Positions 8,816 to 18,984 of a DNA stretch of 64,000 nucleotides are shown here, one piece after another. Each line of letters starts with the position of its first letter. The stretch's first letter is position 1. Source of the stretch: Rahnella laticis (GTDB lineage: Bacteria; Pseudomonadota; Gammaproteobacteria; Enterobacterales; Enterobacteriaceae); the NCBI RefSeq assembly GCF_015644585.1, contig NZ_JADOBI010000015.1:1-64000 (forward strand). The letters run 5' to 3'. A model generated the notes under the pieces. It did no database searches. It worked only from the letters and a program-made list of their open reading frames with translations, and was not told the DNA's origin. Position numbers and translations under genes: made by a program.

Positions 8816-8992
8816 ATGCGCTGGGTCATCCCGGCAATAGCCTTACTCTTTGCATGTTATATGCTTTGGTTATTCGGTAAACTACGGCGGTTATCGAAAA
8901 CCAAAGCACGTTTGCGCAGAGCGACCTTTGCACGGCAGGCCCAAAACCTGCCTGTAAGGCGAACCGGCAGCATCCGACGCCGGAAGGAGTAA
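8816..8992 (+). CDS. Small putative membrane protein, 58 residues
   Basis: An ATG three bases after the yihI stop opens a 58-codon frame. The product begins MRWVIPAIALLFACYMLWLF, a single hydrophobic segment of about 18 residues, followed by a strongly basic tail (KLRRLSKTKARLRRATFARQ...RRTGSIRRRKE). Its last codons and stop contain the GGAAGGAG ribosome-binding sequence of hemN, so it sits tightly between yihI and hemN and is probably translated with them. The frame is not shadowed by a longer gene on either strand. I do not recognise the family. The hydrophobic-then-basic layout suggests an N-out/C-in inner-membrane miniprotein; that is inference. Confidence 0.6.
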   Translation: MRWVIPAIALLFACYMLWLFGKLRRLSKTKARLRRATFARQAQNLPVRRTGSIRRRKE

Positions 8993-9000
8993 GTCACCCC

Positions 9001-10374
9001 ATGTCAGAACAGACAACCGTCTGGGATTTAGCGCTGATCCAGAAGTACAACTATTCAGGTCCGCGATACACATCCTATCCAACAGCACTCGAATTCAGCG
9101 AAAGCTACGATGATGCGGCCTTTAAAAAAGCGGCTGTGCGTTATCCAGAGCGTTTCCTTTCGCTGTATGTGCACATTCCTTTCTGCCATAAGCTCTGCTA
9201 TTTCTGCGGCTGCAATAAACTGGTGACCCGCCAGCAGCATAAAGCCGAAGAATACCTTAACGTCCTTGAGAAAGAGATCAGCCACCGTGCACCGCTCTTT
9301 AAAGGCCGTCAGGTCAGCCAGTTGCACTGGGGCGGTGGTACTCCGACTTACCTTAATAAAGCGCAGATAAGCCGCCTGATGGGCCTTCTGCGGGCACACT
9401 TCGATATCCTGCCTGAAGCCGAAATGTCGCTGGAAGTGGATCCGCGTGAAATAGAGCTGGATGTTCTCGATCATCTGCGCAGCGAAGGTTTTAATCGTCT
9501 GAGCATGGGCGTGCAGGATTTCAATAAAGAAGTGCAGCGTCTGGTGAACCGCGAGCAGGACGAAGACTTCATTTTTGCGCTGATTGAACGGGCGCGTGCG
9601 CTGGGTTTCAACTCCACCAATATCGATCTTATCTACGGCCTGCCAAAACAAACCGCAGAAAGTTTTGCGTATACACTGAAACGCGTGGCGCAGCTGAACC
9701 CCGATCGTCTGAGCGTTTTCAACTACGCGCATATGCCGAAATTGTTCGCCGCTCAGCGCAAAATCAAAGATGCCGATTTACCCGGCGCCGAAGAAAAACT
9801 GAAGATCTTGCTGGAAACCATCGCTTCGCTGACAGATTCCGGATACCGCTTCATTGGCATGGACCACTTTGCCCGCCCGGATGATGAACTGGCCGTGGCC
9901 CAGCGCGAAGGGAAATTGCATCGCAACTTCCAGGGCTACACCACGCAGGGCGACAGCGATTTATTAGGCATGGGCGTTTCGGCGATCAGCATGCTGGGCG
10001 ACACCTATGCGCAGAATGAAAAAGACCTGAAAACCTACTATGCCCGTGTGGAAGCTGAAGGAAATGCGCTGTGGCGGGGTCTGGTAATGACAGATGACGA
10101 TTGCCTGCGCCGCGACGTAATCAAAGCACTAATCTGTCATTTTGAACTGGATTTTGCCGATATCGAGAAACGTCACGGGATTCAGTTTACGGATTACTTT
10201 GCCGATGATCTGGCCTTGCTGGAGCCGCTGGTCAAAGACGGTCTGGTGGAAGTCAGTGAAAACCTCATTCAGGTCACCCCGCGTGGCCGTCTGCTGATCC
10301 GTAATATCTGTATGTGTTTTGATATTTACCTGCGCCGCCAGGTTCGCCAGCAGCAATTTTCCCGCGTTATCTGA
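9001..10374 (+). CDS. hemN: Oxygen-independent coproporphyrinogen III dehydrogenase HemN
   Basis: 457 residues, the E. coli length. The radical-SAM cluster motif CHKLCYFCGC (C-x3-C-x2-C-x-C) is at residues 62-71, preceded by SLYVHIPF, and the SAM-binding GGGTPTYL is near residue 111. HemN decarboxylates two propionates of coproporphyrinogen III to protoporphyrinogen IX without oxygen. A strong GGAAGGAG ribosome-binding sequence overlaps the end of the upstream small ORF. Convergent with glnG across a shared terminator. Confidence 0.97.
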   Translation: MSEQTTVWDLALIQKYNYSGPRYTSYPTALEFSESYDDAAFKKAAVRYPERFLSLYVHIPFCHKLCYFCGCNKLVTRQQHKAEEYLNVLEKEISHRAPLFKGRQVSQLHWGGGTPTYLNKAQISRLMGLLRAHFDILPEAEMSLEVDPREIELDVLDHLRSEGFNRLSMGVQDFNKEVQRLVNREQDEDFIFALIERARALGFNSTNIDLIYGLPKQTAESFAYTLKRVAQLNPDRLSVFNYAHMPKLFAAQRKIKDADLPGAEEKLKILLETIASLTDSGYRFIGMDHFARPDDELAVAQREGKLHRNFQGYTTQGDSDLLGMGVSAISMLGDTYAQNEKDLKTYYARVEAEGNALWRGLVMTDDDCLRRDVIKALICHFELDFADIEKRHGIQFTDYFADDLALLEPLVKDGLVEVSENLIQVTPRGRLLIRNICMCFDIYLRRQVRQQQFSRVI

Positions 10375-10391
10375 CGTTCGCCGCACAAACA

Positions 10392-10417
10392 AAAACAGCC
10401 GCATTTGCGGCTGTTTT
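10392..10417. terminator. Bidirectional terminator between hemN and glnG
   Basis: 11-bp perfect stem (10392-10402 with 10407-10417) with ATTT loop. A runs on one side and T runs on the other let it serve both convergent genes. Confidence 0.9.
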
Positions 10418-10434
10418 GCTTTCTGGCAATGACG

Positions 10435-11847
10435 TTATTCCATGCCGAGTTCTTTCAGTTTACGGGTCAGGGTATTTCGTCCCCAGCCCAGTAAACGTGC
10501 CGCTTCCTGTTTGTGCCCCTGAGTATGGCGCAGCGCCGTAGTCAGCAGCGTACGCTCCATCTCCGGCTGTGCTTCTGACAACAGATTTTGATGACCGGAA
10601 CGCAGGGCGCGATCGGCCCATTGTGCCAGCAGCGTTGCCCAGCTGTCCGGCAGACTTTGCCCACCCGTCTCTGGTGCTGTCGTTTCAAACAATTCACTCG
10701 GTAAATCCTGAATCAACACTTCCTGGCCGGCGGCCATAACGGTTAACCAGCGGCAGGTATTTTCCAGCTGGCGCACGTTCCCTTGCCACGGCAGACGCGT
10801 CAGCGCCGTTTCAGTTTCAGGGTGAAGATTTTTGGCTTCCACACCCAGCTCTTTCGCCGCAACTTGCAGGAAATAACGGGCCAGACGCGGAATATCTTCA
10901 CGACGTTCACGCAGCGGAGGCAGATGGACGCGGATCACGTTCAGACGGTGGAATAAGTCCTCACGGAATTTGCCTTCCTGAACCCGTAACTCCAGATTCT
11001 GGTGGGTAGCCGCGATAATCCGGACATCCACTTTTACCGGTGCGTAGCCGCCAACCCGATAGAACTGCCCGTCAGCCAGCACGCGCAGCAGGCGGGTTTG
11101 AACATCAAGCGGCATATCACCGATTTCATCGAGAAACAGCGTGCCGTTATCGGCCTGCTCAAAACGTCCCTGACGGATGGTATTCGCCCCGGTAAATGCG
11201 CCTTTCTCGTGGCCAAATAACTCGGACTCAATCAGGTCTTTCGGGATCGCAGCCATATTCAGCGCGATAAAGGGCGCTTTGGCGCGCGGGCTGTGGCGAT
11301 GCAAAGCATGGGCGACCAGCTCTTTACCGGTTCCGGATTCCCCGTTTATCAGCACACTGATTGAAGAGCGTGATAACCGGCCAATAATGCGGAAGACGTC
11401 CTGCATGGCTGGCGCTTCACCAATAATATCAGCCGTCGGGCCACTGGCAGGCTGGCTGCGGGCTGGTTGTTGTTGTTCCTGATAATGACTGATCGCACGC
11501 TCGACAAGCGCAACGGCTTCGTCGATGTCGAACGGTTTTGGCAGATAATCAAACGCACCTTGCTGATAGGCGCTGACCGCGGCATCCAGATCGGAATGCG
11601 CTGTCATTATGATGACCGGAAGCATCGGATGGCGCTGTTTAATCTGTTTTAACAGCGCTAAACCGTCCATGCCGGGCATACGGATATCTGATAACAAAAC
11701 GTCAGGGGTTTGAGTCGCAATGGCATCAAGCACTTCATTGCCGCTGTCAAACGTGGTGCAGGTTAAACCGGCTCCAGTGAGCGCGCGTTCAAGTACCCAG
11801 CGGATGGAGCTATCGTCATCGACGATCCAGACTATCCCTCGTTGCAT
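10435..11847 (-). CDS. glnG: Nitrogen regulation response regulator NtrC (NR-I)
   Basis: 470 residues from the chosen start; the frame runs 30 codons further upstream into glnL-side sequence, but MQRGIVWIVDDD is the family N-terminus. The receiver domain has the phosphorylation site Asp54 (LLSDIRMPG). The central AAA+ sigma-54 activator domain shows GESGTGKE (Walker A) and GAFTGA. The C-terminal Fis-type helix-turn-helix ends EAARLLGWGRNTLTRKLKEL. When phosphorylated by NtrB it activates sigma-54 promoters such as glnAp2. Third gene of glnA-glnL-glnG, seven bases after glnL. Confidence 0.97.
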   Translation of the reverse strand: MQRGIVWIVDDDSSIRWVLERALTGAGLTCTTFDSGNEVLDAIATQTPDVLLSDIRMPGMDGLALLKQIKQRHPMLPVIIMTAHSDLDAAVSAYQQGAFDYLPKPFDIDEAVALVERAISHYQEQQQPARSQPASGPTADIIGEAPAMQDVFRIIGRLSRSSISVLINGESGTGKELVAHALHRHSPRAKAPFIALNMAAIPKDLIESELFGHEKGAFTGANTIRQGRFEQADNGTLFLDEIGDMPLDVQTRLLRVLADGQFYRVGGYAPVKVDVRIIAATHQNLELRVQEGKFREDLFHRLNVIRVHLPPLRERREDIPRLARYFLQVAAKELGVEAKNLHPETETALTRLPWQGNVRQLENTCRWLTVMAAGQEVLIQDLPSELFETTAPETGGQSLPDSWATLLAQWADRALRSGHQNLLSEAQPEMERTLLTTALRHTQGHKQEAARLLGWGRNTLTRKLKELGME

Positions 11848-11854
11848 AAGAACC

Positions 11855-12904
11855 TCACTGGCGAATAGGCAGGAAAACCGAGAATTCGGTGTGTCCTGGC
11901 CAACTGTTAAATTCAACTTTACCCGAATGCTGATCAATCAAACTGCGCGCAATAGAGAGGCCCAAACCGGTGCCCCCTTCGCGGCCACTGACCATGGGGT
12001 AAAAAAGGGTGTCCTGCAAATGCGCCGGTACGCCGGGGCCGTCATCTTCAATATCGATACGGGCCACCAGACGATAACGCACGCCGTGTAACGTAATCTG
12101 GAAAGCCGTGCGTGTGCGCAAAGTAATTGTGCCGCCTTCCTCCCCGAGCGCCTGCAATGCGTTGCGGGTGATGTTCAGCAAAATCTGTTCTATCTGATCC
12201 GGATCGTGCGCCAGTTCTGGCAGGCTCGGGTCATAGTCTCTGACCAGCTGAACGTTATCCGGTTTTTCCATCGACACCAGCTGGCAAACACGTTCCGCAA
12301 CCTGATGAATACTTTGTGTGACGTGCTGGCTTGGGCGTTGTGGCCCCAGCAGGCGGTCAACCAGATTACGCAGACGGTCGGCCTGCTCGATAATGACTTT
12401 GGTGTATTCCAGCAGAGCCGGATCGGGCAGTGCTCTGGATAATAACTGGGCGGCACCACGCAGCCCGCCAAGCGGGTTTTTGATTTCATGGGCCAGGCCG
12501 CGGATCAAATCACGCGCGGCAACCTGTTGAGCATGCTGCAATTGTTCCTGACTCAGACGTCGCTGGTTATCCATCGGCGCCAGCTCGACCAGAATGAAAC
12601 CTTCCGGCAGCATCTGCGCGGTCAGTGAAAGAACATGTGCGCGCCCATCGACAACCAGAGTCACTTCACTGTCTGTAAAGCCCTGTCCGGCTGTCAGACT
12701 TTCACGCATTAAGTCGATATTGAGCGAAAAATATCCCACCAGTTCCGGCAAAGGGGTACCAAAGAGTTTGCGGGAACTTTGCGCCAGTAACTGCTGAGCG
12801 GCCGGATTGGCGTAATGCACAGCCAATTCGTCGTCCAATAACAGAACGCTGTTGATTAAGGAATTCAGGATCTGCCCAGCATCGGGCAGCTTGCCAGTTG
12901 CCAT
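11855..12904 (-). CDS. glnL: Nitrogen regulation sensor histidine kinase NtrB (NR-II)
   Basis: 349 residues, identical in length to E. coli GlnL when started at [10 protein letters not shown]; a frame extension of ten codons would run over the NtrC operator at 12918-12932 and is rejected. An N-terminal PAS domain is followed by the H-box HEIKNP with His139 as phosphoacceptor, then the N, G1 and G2 boxes of the ATPase domain ([21 protein letters not shown]). Cytoplasmic kinase/phosphatase of NtrC, governed by PII (GlnB) and thus by glutamine level. Confidence 0.97.
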   Translation of the reverse strand: MATGKLPDAGQILNSLINSVLLLDDELAVHYANPAAQQLLAQSSRKLFGTPLPELVGYFSLNIDLMRESLTAGQGFTDSEVTLVVDGRAHVLSLTAQMLPEGFILVELAPMDNQRRLSQEQLQHAQQVAARDLIRGLAHEIKNPLGGLRGAAQLLSRALPDPALLEYTKVIIEQADRLRNLVDRLLGPQRPSQHVTQSIHQVAERVCQLVSMEKPDNVQLVRDYDPSLPELAHDPDQIEQILLNITRNALQALGEEGGTITLRTRTAFQITLHGVRYRLVARIDIEDDGPGVPAHLQDTLFYPMVSGREGGTGLGLSIARSLIDQHSGKVEFNSWPGHTEFSVFLPIRQ

Positions 12905-12917
12905 ACCGCAGTCTCCC

Positions 12918-12932
12918 GCACCTGATTGGTGC
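12918..12932 (-). promoter_or_regulatory. NtrC operator at the glnL promoter
   Basis: GCACCTGATTGGTGC, a perfect match to the NtrC palindrome GCAC-N7-GTGC, 14 bp before the glnL start codon. In E. coli NtrC binds at this place to repress the internal glnLp promoter; the position here supports the same autorepression. Confidence 0.8.
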
Positions 12933-12994
12933 ATTTTATCTCGCTACCCGGCGAAATCACGGGCCAGAGGGGTTAAGCAGGAAAGAGTGTGGAG

Positions 12995-13019
12995 AAAAAA
13001 GCCCATCCGGAGATGGGCT
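12995..13019 (-). terminator. Terminator between glnA and glnL
   Basis: On the minus strand, an 8-bp stem (13012-13019 with 13000-13007), TCCG loop and a run of T. It lies about 140 bp after the glnA stop. Read-through into glnLG is known from E. coli, where this intercistronic terminator lowers glnLG expression relative to glnA. Confidence 0.88.
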
Positions 13020-13157
13020 GAAAGTTTCCACGGCAACAAATAAAATCGTCTTACTTAATTTTGACGCTGAAGGCTTTGTTACAACCAGGCCATCAGTCGG
13101 GTATTACGCTCAGCGGCAGCCCAACAGCGGGCGCTGAGTTCAGGGTTTAATCAGAAA

Positions 13158-14567
13158 TTAAACGCTGTAGTACAGTTCGAACTCAACAGGGTGCGGAGTC
13201 ATACGCACACGGTCCATTTCTTCTTTACGCAGACCGATGTAAGCATCGATAGCGTCGTCAGTGAACACGCCGCCACGGGTCAGGAACTCGCGGTCTTCGT
13301 TCAGTGCGTTCAGAGCTTCTTCCAGTGAACCTGCAACTTTTGGAATTTCTGCTTCTTCTTCCGGTGGCAGGTCATACAGGTTTTTATCCATCGCATCGCC
13401 AGGGTGGATCTTGTTGATGATACCGTCCAGGCCGGCCATCATCAGTGCAGCAAACGCCAGGTATGGGTTAGCCGCTGGATCAGGGAAGCGAGCTTCGATA
13501 CGCATGGCTTTAGGGCTGGATACGTGCGGAATACGGATAGAAGCAGAACGGTTACGTGCAGAATACGCCAGCATCACAGGTGCTTCGTAGCCCGGGACCA
13601 AACGCTTGTAGGAGTTTGTTGTCGGGTTAGCGTAGGCATTGATGGCTTTAGCGTGCTTGATGATACCGCCGATGTAGAACAGTGCCATTTCTGACAGGCC
13701 GCCGTATTTGTCGCCAGAGAACAGGTTGTTACCGTTCTTAGACAGAGACATGTGGCAGTGCATACCGGAACCGTTATCGCCAAACATTGGTTTTGGCATA
13801 AAGGTCGCAGTTTTGCCAAATGCGTGAGCCACGTTGTGAACCACGTATTTGTAGATTTGGATTTCGTCAGCTTTTTTGGTCAGCGTGTTGAAGCGGGTTG
13901 CCACTTCGTTCTGGCCAGCAGTGGCGACTTCGTGGTGGTGAGCTTCAACAACCAGACCCATTTCTTCCATGGTCAGACACATGGTAGAACGCAGATCCTG
14001 GGAGGAGTCGACCGGAGGAACCGGGAAGTAACCGCCTTTAACTGCAGGACGGTGGCCTTTGTTGCCGCCTTCGTATTTGGTGCTTGAGTTCCATGCGCCT
14101 TCGATATCATCGATAGCAACGTGGGAACCGGAGATGCTGCTGCCGAAGCGCACATCATCAAAGAGGAAGAATTCTGGTTCTGGCCCGAACAGGACGGTAT
14201 CCGCGATACCAGAAGAGCGCAGGAAGTCTTCTGCACGTTTTGCGGTAGAGCGTGGGTCGCGGTCATAACCTTGCAGCGTTGTTGGCTCAAGGATATCGCA
14301 GCGAATGATCAGCGTGGTTTCTTCGTAGAATGGGTCAAGAACAGCAGTGCTCGCGTCTGGCATCAGAACCATGTCAGATTCGTTAATGCCTTTCCAGCCA
14401 CCGATTGATGAACCATCAAACATTTTGCCTTCTTCGAAGAAGTCAGCGCTAACCTGGTGCGCTGGAATGGTGACGTGCTGTTCTTTACCCTTGGTGTCAG
14501 TGAAACGCAAATCTACGAATTTCACTTCATGCTCATTCAGCATCGTCAAAACGTGTTCAGCGGACAT
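13158..14567 (-). CDS. glnA: Glutamine synthetase, type I
   Basis: 469 residues, the E. coli length. Visible landmarks are the beta-grasp N-terminal domain, the ATP-binding catalytic segment with GMHCHMS near residue 270, the glutamate flap region and the adenylylation tyrosine at residue 398 (NLYDLPPEE). It makes glutamine from glutamate, ammonia and ATP as a dodecamer and is inhibited by adenylylation through GlnE. Transcribed leftwards from a sigma-54 promoter with two strong NtrC sites (separate entries) and heads the glnALG operon. Confidence 0.98.
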   Translation of the reverse strand: MSAEHVLTMLNEHEVKFVDLRFTDTKGKEQHVTIPAHQVSADFFEEGKMFDGSSIGGWKGINESDMVLMPDASTAVLDPFYEETTLIIRCDILEPTTLQGYDRDPRSTAKRAEDFLRSSGIADTVLFGPEPEFFLFDDVRFGSSISGSHVAIDDIEGAWNSSTKYEGGNKGHRPAVKGGYFPVPPVDSSQDLRSTMCLTMEEMGLVVEAHHHEVATAGQNEVATRFNTLTKKADEIQIYKYVVHNVAHAFGKTATFMPKPMFGDNGSGMHCHMSLSKNGNNLFSGDKYGGLSEMALFYIGGIIKHAKAINAYANPTTNSYKRLVPGYEAPVMLAYSARNRSASIRIPHVSSPKAMRIEARFPDPAANPYLAFAALMMAGLDGIINKIHPGDAMDKNLYDLPPEEEAEIPKVAGSLEEALNALNEDREFLTRGGVFTDDAIDAYIGLRKEEMDRVRMTPHPVEFELYYSV

Positions 14568-14749
14568 ACTAGTTCTCCCGAATTTCTCATTATCGTCGTG
14601 GAACGAATAACCATTTTTGGTCTTTAGTTGGAAATAACAGCTTTACTTGAACTGGCGTGTGGCCTAAACAGCACTATTATTTGTCTGGTCAGACTCTTTC
14701 ACCCAGTAAAAACTTTTTACCCTAAAAAATTTTTACTCTAAAAACTATT

Positions 14750-14766
14750 AGCGAAAAGTGTGCCAA
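14750..14766 (-). promoter_or_regulatory. Sigma-54 promoter of glnA (glnAp2)
   Basis: Read on the minus strand the sequence is TTGGCACACTTTTCGCT, fitting the TGGCAC-N5-TTGCW sigma-54 consensus with the invariant GG and GC at the correct spacing. The predicted start is near 14740, about 170 bp before the glnA start codon. Confidence 0.9.
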
Positions 14767-14840
14767 CTTTGAGAAAATGCAAACAACGCCATTTTACAGG
14801 GCTTTTGCACTCAATAAGTATGCACCATAACGGAATTTAT

Positions 14841-14855
14841 GCACTACAATGGTGC
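14841..14855 (-). promoter_or_regulatory. NtrC enhancer site 1 of glnA
   Basis: GCACTACAATGGTGC, perfect GCAC-N7-GTGC. Its centre is about 108 bp upstream of the predicted sigma-54 start, the same distance as the E. coli -108 site. Confidence 0.88.
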
Positions 14856-14872
14856 TAATCGTGAGATGCAAG

Positions 14873-14887
14873 GCACCAAAAAGGTGC
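14873..14887 (-). promoter_or_regulatory. NtrC enhancer site 2 of glnA
   Basis: GCACCAAAAAGGTGC, perfect GCAC-N7-GTGC, 32 bp (three helical turns) from site 1 and about 140 bp upstream of the start, as in E. coli. This spacing favours cooperative NtrC oligomer formation. Confidence 0.88.
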
Positions 14888-15038
14888 GTCATAATGGTTC
14901 AGGGGTTCTTTTGCACCGTGAAAGGGATCACAAAGTAGCCATCCACAAGTTGTTTCAACAAGATCCTTGTGATCTTGTTTAGAACCTCGCTTAATACGTG
15001 TACAATAGCGCGCTATTTCTAATGCCTGAGGCAAAGCT

Positions 15039-16862
15039 GTGATCGAAAATTTGCGTAACATCGCCATTATTGCCCACGTTGACCATGGTAAAACCACCCT
15101 GGTCGACAAGCTGCTGCAACAATCCGGTACTTTCGGAGAACGTGTAGAAGCCACCGAACGCGTAATGGACTCCAACGATTTGGAGAAAGAGCGTGGGATT
15201 ACCATCCTCGCAAAAAACACCGCCATTAATTGGAAAGACTACCGCATCAACATCGTGGATACCCCAGGACACGCCGACTTCGGCGGTGAGGTAGAGCGTG
15301 TGATGTCAATGGTCGACTCGGTGCTGCTGGTTGTGGATGCAATGGATGGCCCAATGCCGCAAACCCGTTTCGTGACCAAAAAAGCATTCGCTAATGGTCT
15401 GAAGCCGATCGTGGTAATCAACAAAGTTGACCGCCCTGGCGCGCGTCCTGACTGGGTTGTTGATCAGGTCTTCGACCTGTTCGTAAACCTGGACGCAACT
15501 GACGAACAACTCGATTTCCCAATCATCTATGCATCTGCACTGATGGGTATCGCGGGTAACGACCATAACGATATGGCCGAAGACATGACCCCGCTGTACC
15601 AGGCGATTGTTGACCACGTATCTCCGCCACAAGTTGAGATGGAAGCACCTTTCCAGATGCAAATCTCTCAGCTGGACTACAACAACTATGTTGGCGTCAT
15701 CGGCATCGGTCGTATCAAACGCGGTACTGTTAAACCTAACCAGCAGATCACTGTGATCGACAGCGAAGGTAAAACCCGTAACGGTAAAGTCGGTAAAGTT
15801 CTGACCCACATGGGTCTTGAGCGTATCGAAGCGACCGTTGCTGAAGCTGGCGACATCATCGCGATCACCGGTTTGGGTGAGCTGAACATTTCCGACACTA
15901 TCTGTGACCCGGCAAATGTTGAAGCTCTGCCAGCGCTGAGCGTTGATGAACCAACCGTTACCATGTACTTCTGCGTTAACACCTCTCCGTTCTGTGGTAA
16001 AGAAGGTAAGTATGTGACTTCACGTCAGATCCTTGACCGTCTGAACAAAGAACTGGTGCACAACGTAGCATTGCGTGTTGAAGAAACTGAAGATGCTGAT
16101 GCATTCCGTGTTTCAGGCCGTGGTGAACTTCACCTGTCGGTTCTGATCGAAAACATGCGTCGTGAAGGTTTCGAGCTGGCGGTTTCCCGTCCTAAAGTAA
16201 TCAACCGTAAAATCGATGGCCGCATGCAAGAGCCATTCGAGAACGTGACACTGGATATCGAAGAGCAACACCAGGGTTCTGTAATGCAGGCCATGGGTGA
16301 GCGTAAAGGCGATGTCAAAGACATGATCCCTGACGGCAAAGGTCGTATCCGTCTTGATTACCTGATCCCAGCACGTGGCCTGATCGGCTTCCGTACTGAG
16401 TTCATGACCATGACTTCAGGTACCGGTCTGCTGTACTCCACGTTCAGCCACTACGATGACGTCCGTCAGGGCGAAATCGGTCAGCGTCAGAACGGCGTTC
16501 TGATTTCCAACGGTCAGGGTAAAGCAGTTGCGTTCGCACTGTTCAGCCTGCAAGACCGCGGTAAATTGTTCCTGGGCCACGGCGCAGAAGTGTATGAAGG
16601 CCAGATCATCGGTATTCACTCACGTTCTAACGACCTGACCGTGAACTGCCTGACCGGTAAGAAACTGACCAACATGCGTGCGTCCGGTACTGACGAAGCA
16701 ACGACTCTGGTTCCTGCTATCAAAATGTCTCTGGAGCAAGCTCTGGAATTCATCGATGATGACGAACTGGTCGAAGTGACTCCTCAGTCTGTACGTATCC
16801 GTAAACGTCACCTGACCGAGAACGACCGTAAACGTGCAATGCGTGGTCCAAAAGAAGGTTAA
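15039..16862 (+). CDS. typA: Ribosome-associated translational GTPase TypA/BipA
   Basis: 607 residues, the E. coli length, starting at [23 protein letters not shown] is the conserved N-terminus. An elongation-factor-like G domain ([33 protein letters not shown]) is followed by EF-G-like domains II, III and V and the BipA-specific C-terminal domain ([20 protein letters not shown]). It associates with ribosomes under stress and aids 50S assembly at low temperature. Monocistronic, divergent from glnA, with a terminator after it. Confidence 0.97.
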   Translation: MIENLRNIAIIAHVDHGKTTLVDKLLQQSGTFGERVEATERVMDSNDLEKERGITILAKNTAINWKDYRINIVDTPGHADFGGEVERVMSMVDSVLLVVDAMDGPMPQTRFVTKKAFANGLKPIVVINKVDRPGARPDWVVDQVFDLFVNLDATDEQLDFPIIYASALMGIAGNDHNDMAEDMTPLYQAIVDHVSPPQVEMEAPFQMQISQLDYNNYVGVIGIGRIKRGTVKPNQQITVIDSEGKTRNGKVGKVLTHMGLERIEATVAEAGDIIAITGLGELNISDTICDPANVEALPALSVDEPTVTMYFCVNTSPFCGKEGKYVTSRQILDRLNKELVHNVALRVEETEDADAFRVSGRGELHLSVLIENMRREGFELAVSRPKVINRKIDGRMQEPFENVTLDIEEQHQGSVMQAMGERKGDVKDMIPDGKGRIRLDYLIPARGLIGFRTEFMTMTSGTGLLYSTFSHYDDVRQGEIGQRQNGVLISNGQGKAVAFALFSLQDRGKLFLGHGAEVYEGQIIGIHSRSNDLTVNCLTGKKLTNMRASGTDEATTLVPAIKMSLEQALEFIDDDELVEVTPQSVRIRKRHLTENDRKRAMRGPKEG

Positions 16863-16892
16863 TCTTCTTTTACGCAAGCCGTTACACAGAAG

Positions 16893-16922
16893 CAGGGTGC
16901 CTTTGGGTACCCTGTTTTTTTT
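16893..16922 (+). terminator. Rho-independent terminator after typA
   Basis: CAGGGT (16893-16898) pairs with ACCCTG (16909-16914), extended inward by further pairs, and is followed by eight T. Confidence 0.9.
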
Positions 16923-17026
16923 GTGTTTTTTTTCCAAACCTGCACTAAACCCCGCGCATCTGTCACTGTTCACCTGTACGTTTTACCGCTAAAGTTAAAA
17001 GTCATCTTTGAAATCAGGAGCGTGCA

Positions 17027-17614
17027 ATGCTGTACATTTTTGATATGGGAAACGTCATTATTGATATTGATTTCAAACGTGTTCTTGGCGTGTGGAGCCA
17101 TCTGAGCGGTACGCCGCTGGCCACGCTGACGGAGCGATTCTCGATGGGCGAGGTATTCCAGAAGCACGAGCGTGGCGAAATCAGCGATGAACAGTTTGCC
17201 GCCGACTTATGCCATGAAATGGGCATAGCGCTCAGTTTCGAGCAGTTCAGCGCGGGCTGGCAAGCTATCTTCGTCGGGTTGAGGCCTGAGGTGATCACGG
17301 TATTCAAAAAGCTGCGCGAAGAAGGCCATCGCGTTGTCGTATTGTCGAATACCAACCGCCTGCATTTGGATTTCTGGCCGCATCACTATCCTGAAATCGA
17401 AGCCAATACCGACGCTATGTACCTCTCGCAAAATTTGGGTATGCGTAAACCCGAGCCGGAAATTTTTCAGCATGTGCTTGAAAAAGAAGGTTTCAGCGCA
17501 AGTGAGGCGGTATTCTTTGATGATGTCGCAGAAAACATTGAAGCTGCCCGTGCGGCCGGAATTGAAGCCGTTTGGGTGGAAGATAATCAAACCGTACCAA
17601 AATACTTTTCCTGA
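17027..17614 (+). CDS. yihX: Alpha-D-glucose-1-phosphate phosphatase YihX
   Basis: 195-residue HAD-superfamily phosphatase. Motif I is [11 protein letters not shown] near residues 5-15, motif II is VLSNTN, motif III lies in [10 protein letters not shown] and motif IV is [12 protein letters not shown]. In E. coli YihX hydrolyses alpha-glucose-1-phosphate, linking it to glycogen breakdown. First gene of a tight run yihX-yihY-dtd-yiiD, with 11 bp to yihY; the E. coli order is the same. Confidence 0.94.
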   Translation: MLYIFDMGNVIIDIDFKRVLGVWSHLSGTPLATLTERFSMGEVFQKHERGEISDEQFAADLCHEMGIALSFEQFSAGWQAIFVGLRPEVITVFKKLREEGHRVVVLSNTNRLHLDFWPHHYPEIEANTDAMYLSQNLGMRKPEPEIFQHVLEKEGFSASEAVFFDDVAENIEAARAAGIEAVWVEDNQTVPKYFS

Positions 17615-17625
17615 AGGATGAAAGG

Positions 17626-18504
17626 ATGCAGAAAAGGGCACTGAGCCACTACCCGAAATCATTGTGGAAATTCACCCACCTGCTCTTAAAGCGTTCAGAT
17701 AAAGATGGCCTGACGCTCCTTGCGGGCCATTTAGCCTATGTCTCTTTGTTGTCGCTGGTGCCGCTGATTGCGGTGGTCTTTTCATTGTTTGCGCTGTTTC
17801 CGGTGTTTTCGGATATCAGCGCGCAGCTCAAAACATTCATTTTTTCCAATTTCATGCCGGCGACCGGCAACGTCATCCAGCGCTACCTCGAACAGTTTGT
17901 CGCAAACTCCAGCAAAATGACGGCGGTGGGCACCTGCGGGTTAATCGTCACTGCGCTGTTGCTGATCGCGTCCGTCGACAGCGTGCTGAACAAAATCTGG
18001 GACAGCAAAACGAAACGCCCGATCGTCTTCTCTTTTGCTGTTTACTGGATGGTGCTGACGCTCGGGCCGATCCTCCTGGTGGCCAGCGTGGCGGTCAGTT
18101 CATACCTTCTCTCGCTGAACTGGCTGAACATCAGCGGCGTGCATTCAGTCATCGATCATTCCCTGAGGGTTCTGCCGTTGCTGATCTCCTGGGTTTCGTT
18201 CTGGCTGCTGTATCAGGTGGTGCCAACGGTTCGGGTTCCGTCAAAAGATGCACTGGTCGGCGCGCTGGTTTCCGGTGCATTATTTGAATTGAGTAAAAAA
18301 ATCTTCGCCCTGTATATTCAGCTTTTCCCGTCTTATCAGTTGATTTACGGTGTACTGGCGGTGATTCCGATTTTATTTCTTTGGGTCTATGTCAGTTGGT
18401 GTATCGTGCTTCTTGGCGCGGAAATTACCGTTACGCTTGGCGAGTTTCGTTCCCTGAGAAAATTGCAGTCTGCTCAGCAAGTAGCAGCAGAAAAATCAGT
18501 CTGA
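17626..18504 (+). CDS. yihY: YihY family inner-membrane protein (BrkB family)
   Basis: 292 residues with about six hydrophobic segments, spaced from residue 30 to 275, and the family's conserved [19 protein letters not shown] start. The E. coli protein was once called RNase BN, an assignment later dropped; the function of this membrane family is not established. Between yihX and dtd with gaps of 11 and 9 bp, so almost certainly co-transcribed. Confidence 0.93.
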   Translation: MQKRALSHYPKSLWKFTHLLLKRSDKDGLTLLAGHLAYVSLLSLVPLIAVVFSLFALFPVFSDISAQLKTFIFSNFMPATGNVIQRYLEQFVANSSKMTAVGTCGLIVTALLLIASVDSVLNKIWDSKTKRPIVFSFAVYWMVLTLGPILLVASVAVSSYLLSLNWLNISGVHSVIDHSLRVLPLLISWVSFWLLYQVVPTVRVPSKDALVGALVSGALFELSKKIFALYIQLFPSYQLIYGVLAVIPILFLWVYVSWCIVLLGAEITVTLGEFRSLRKLQSAQQVAAEKSV

Positions 18505-18513
18505 AGGATTTGT

Positions 18514-18951
18514 ATGATTGCGTTAATTCAGCGGGTATTGAATGCCAGCGTGACCATCGACGGAAGCGTCTGTGGTGAAGTCGGGCCAGGGTTGCTGGTT
18601 TTGCTGGGGGTTGAGCGGGGCGATGACGAACAAAAAGCCAAACGTCTTTGTGAACGGGTGATCGGGTACCGGATATTCGGTGACGAGAATGACAAAATGA
18701 ACCTGAACGTCCAGCAGGCTGGCGGTAGTTTGCTGGTGGTTTCGCAGTTTACGCTGGCAGCGGACACTCAAAAAGGCATGCGTCCGGGGTTCTCACAGGG
18801 CGCAGAGCCGCAGGAAGCCGACCGTTTGTATCAGTATTTTTGCGGGCAATGCCGTGAGAAGGGTATTGCTACCGAAACGGGCCGTTTCGCCGCGGATATG
18901 AAAGTGGCACTGGTGAATGACGGGCCGGTGACCTTCTGGCTACAAGTCTGA
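18514..18951 (+). CDS. dtd: D-aminoacyl-tRNA deacylase
   Basis: 145 residues, normal for the family, with the catalytic-site motif SQFTL near residue 78 and the cross-subunit NDGPVTFW motif at the C-terminus. The dimeric enzyme frees tRNAs charged with D-amino acids (for example D-Tyr) or with glycine mischarged on tRNA-Ala. Part of the yihX-yihY-dtd-yiiD run. Confidence 0.97.
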   Translation: MIALIQRVLNASVTIDGSVCGEVGPGLLVLLGVERGDDEQKAKRLCERVIGYRIFGDENDKMNLNVQQAGGSLLVVSQFTLAADTQKGMRPGFSQGAEPQEADRLYQYFCGQCREKGIATETGRFAADMKVALVNDGPVTFWLQV

Positions 18952-18984
18952 TCGATAAGGCATAACGCCGGAGAGAAAGCATCT

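Larger units (their letters stand above)
14568..15038. other. glnA-typA divergent regulatory region
   Basis: 471 bp without a gene. The glnA half has the sigma-54 promoter (14750-14766), weaker NtrC-like sequence around 14806-14826 and two strong NtrC sites (14841-14887). The typA half has a possible promoter with TACAAT at 15001-15006, and a 7-bp inverted repeat CAAGATC...GATCTTG near 14960-14978. Confidence 0.7.
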
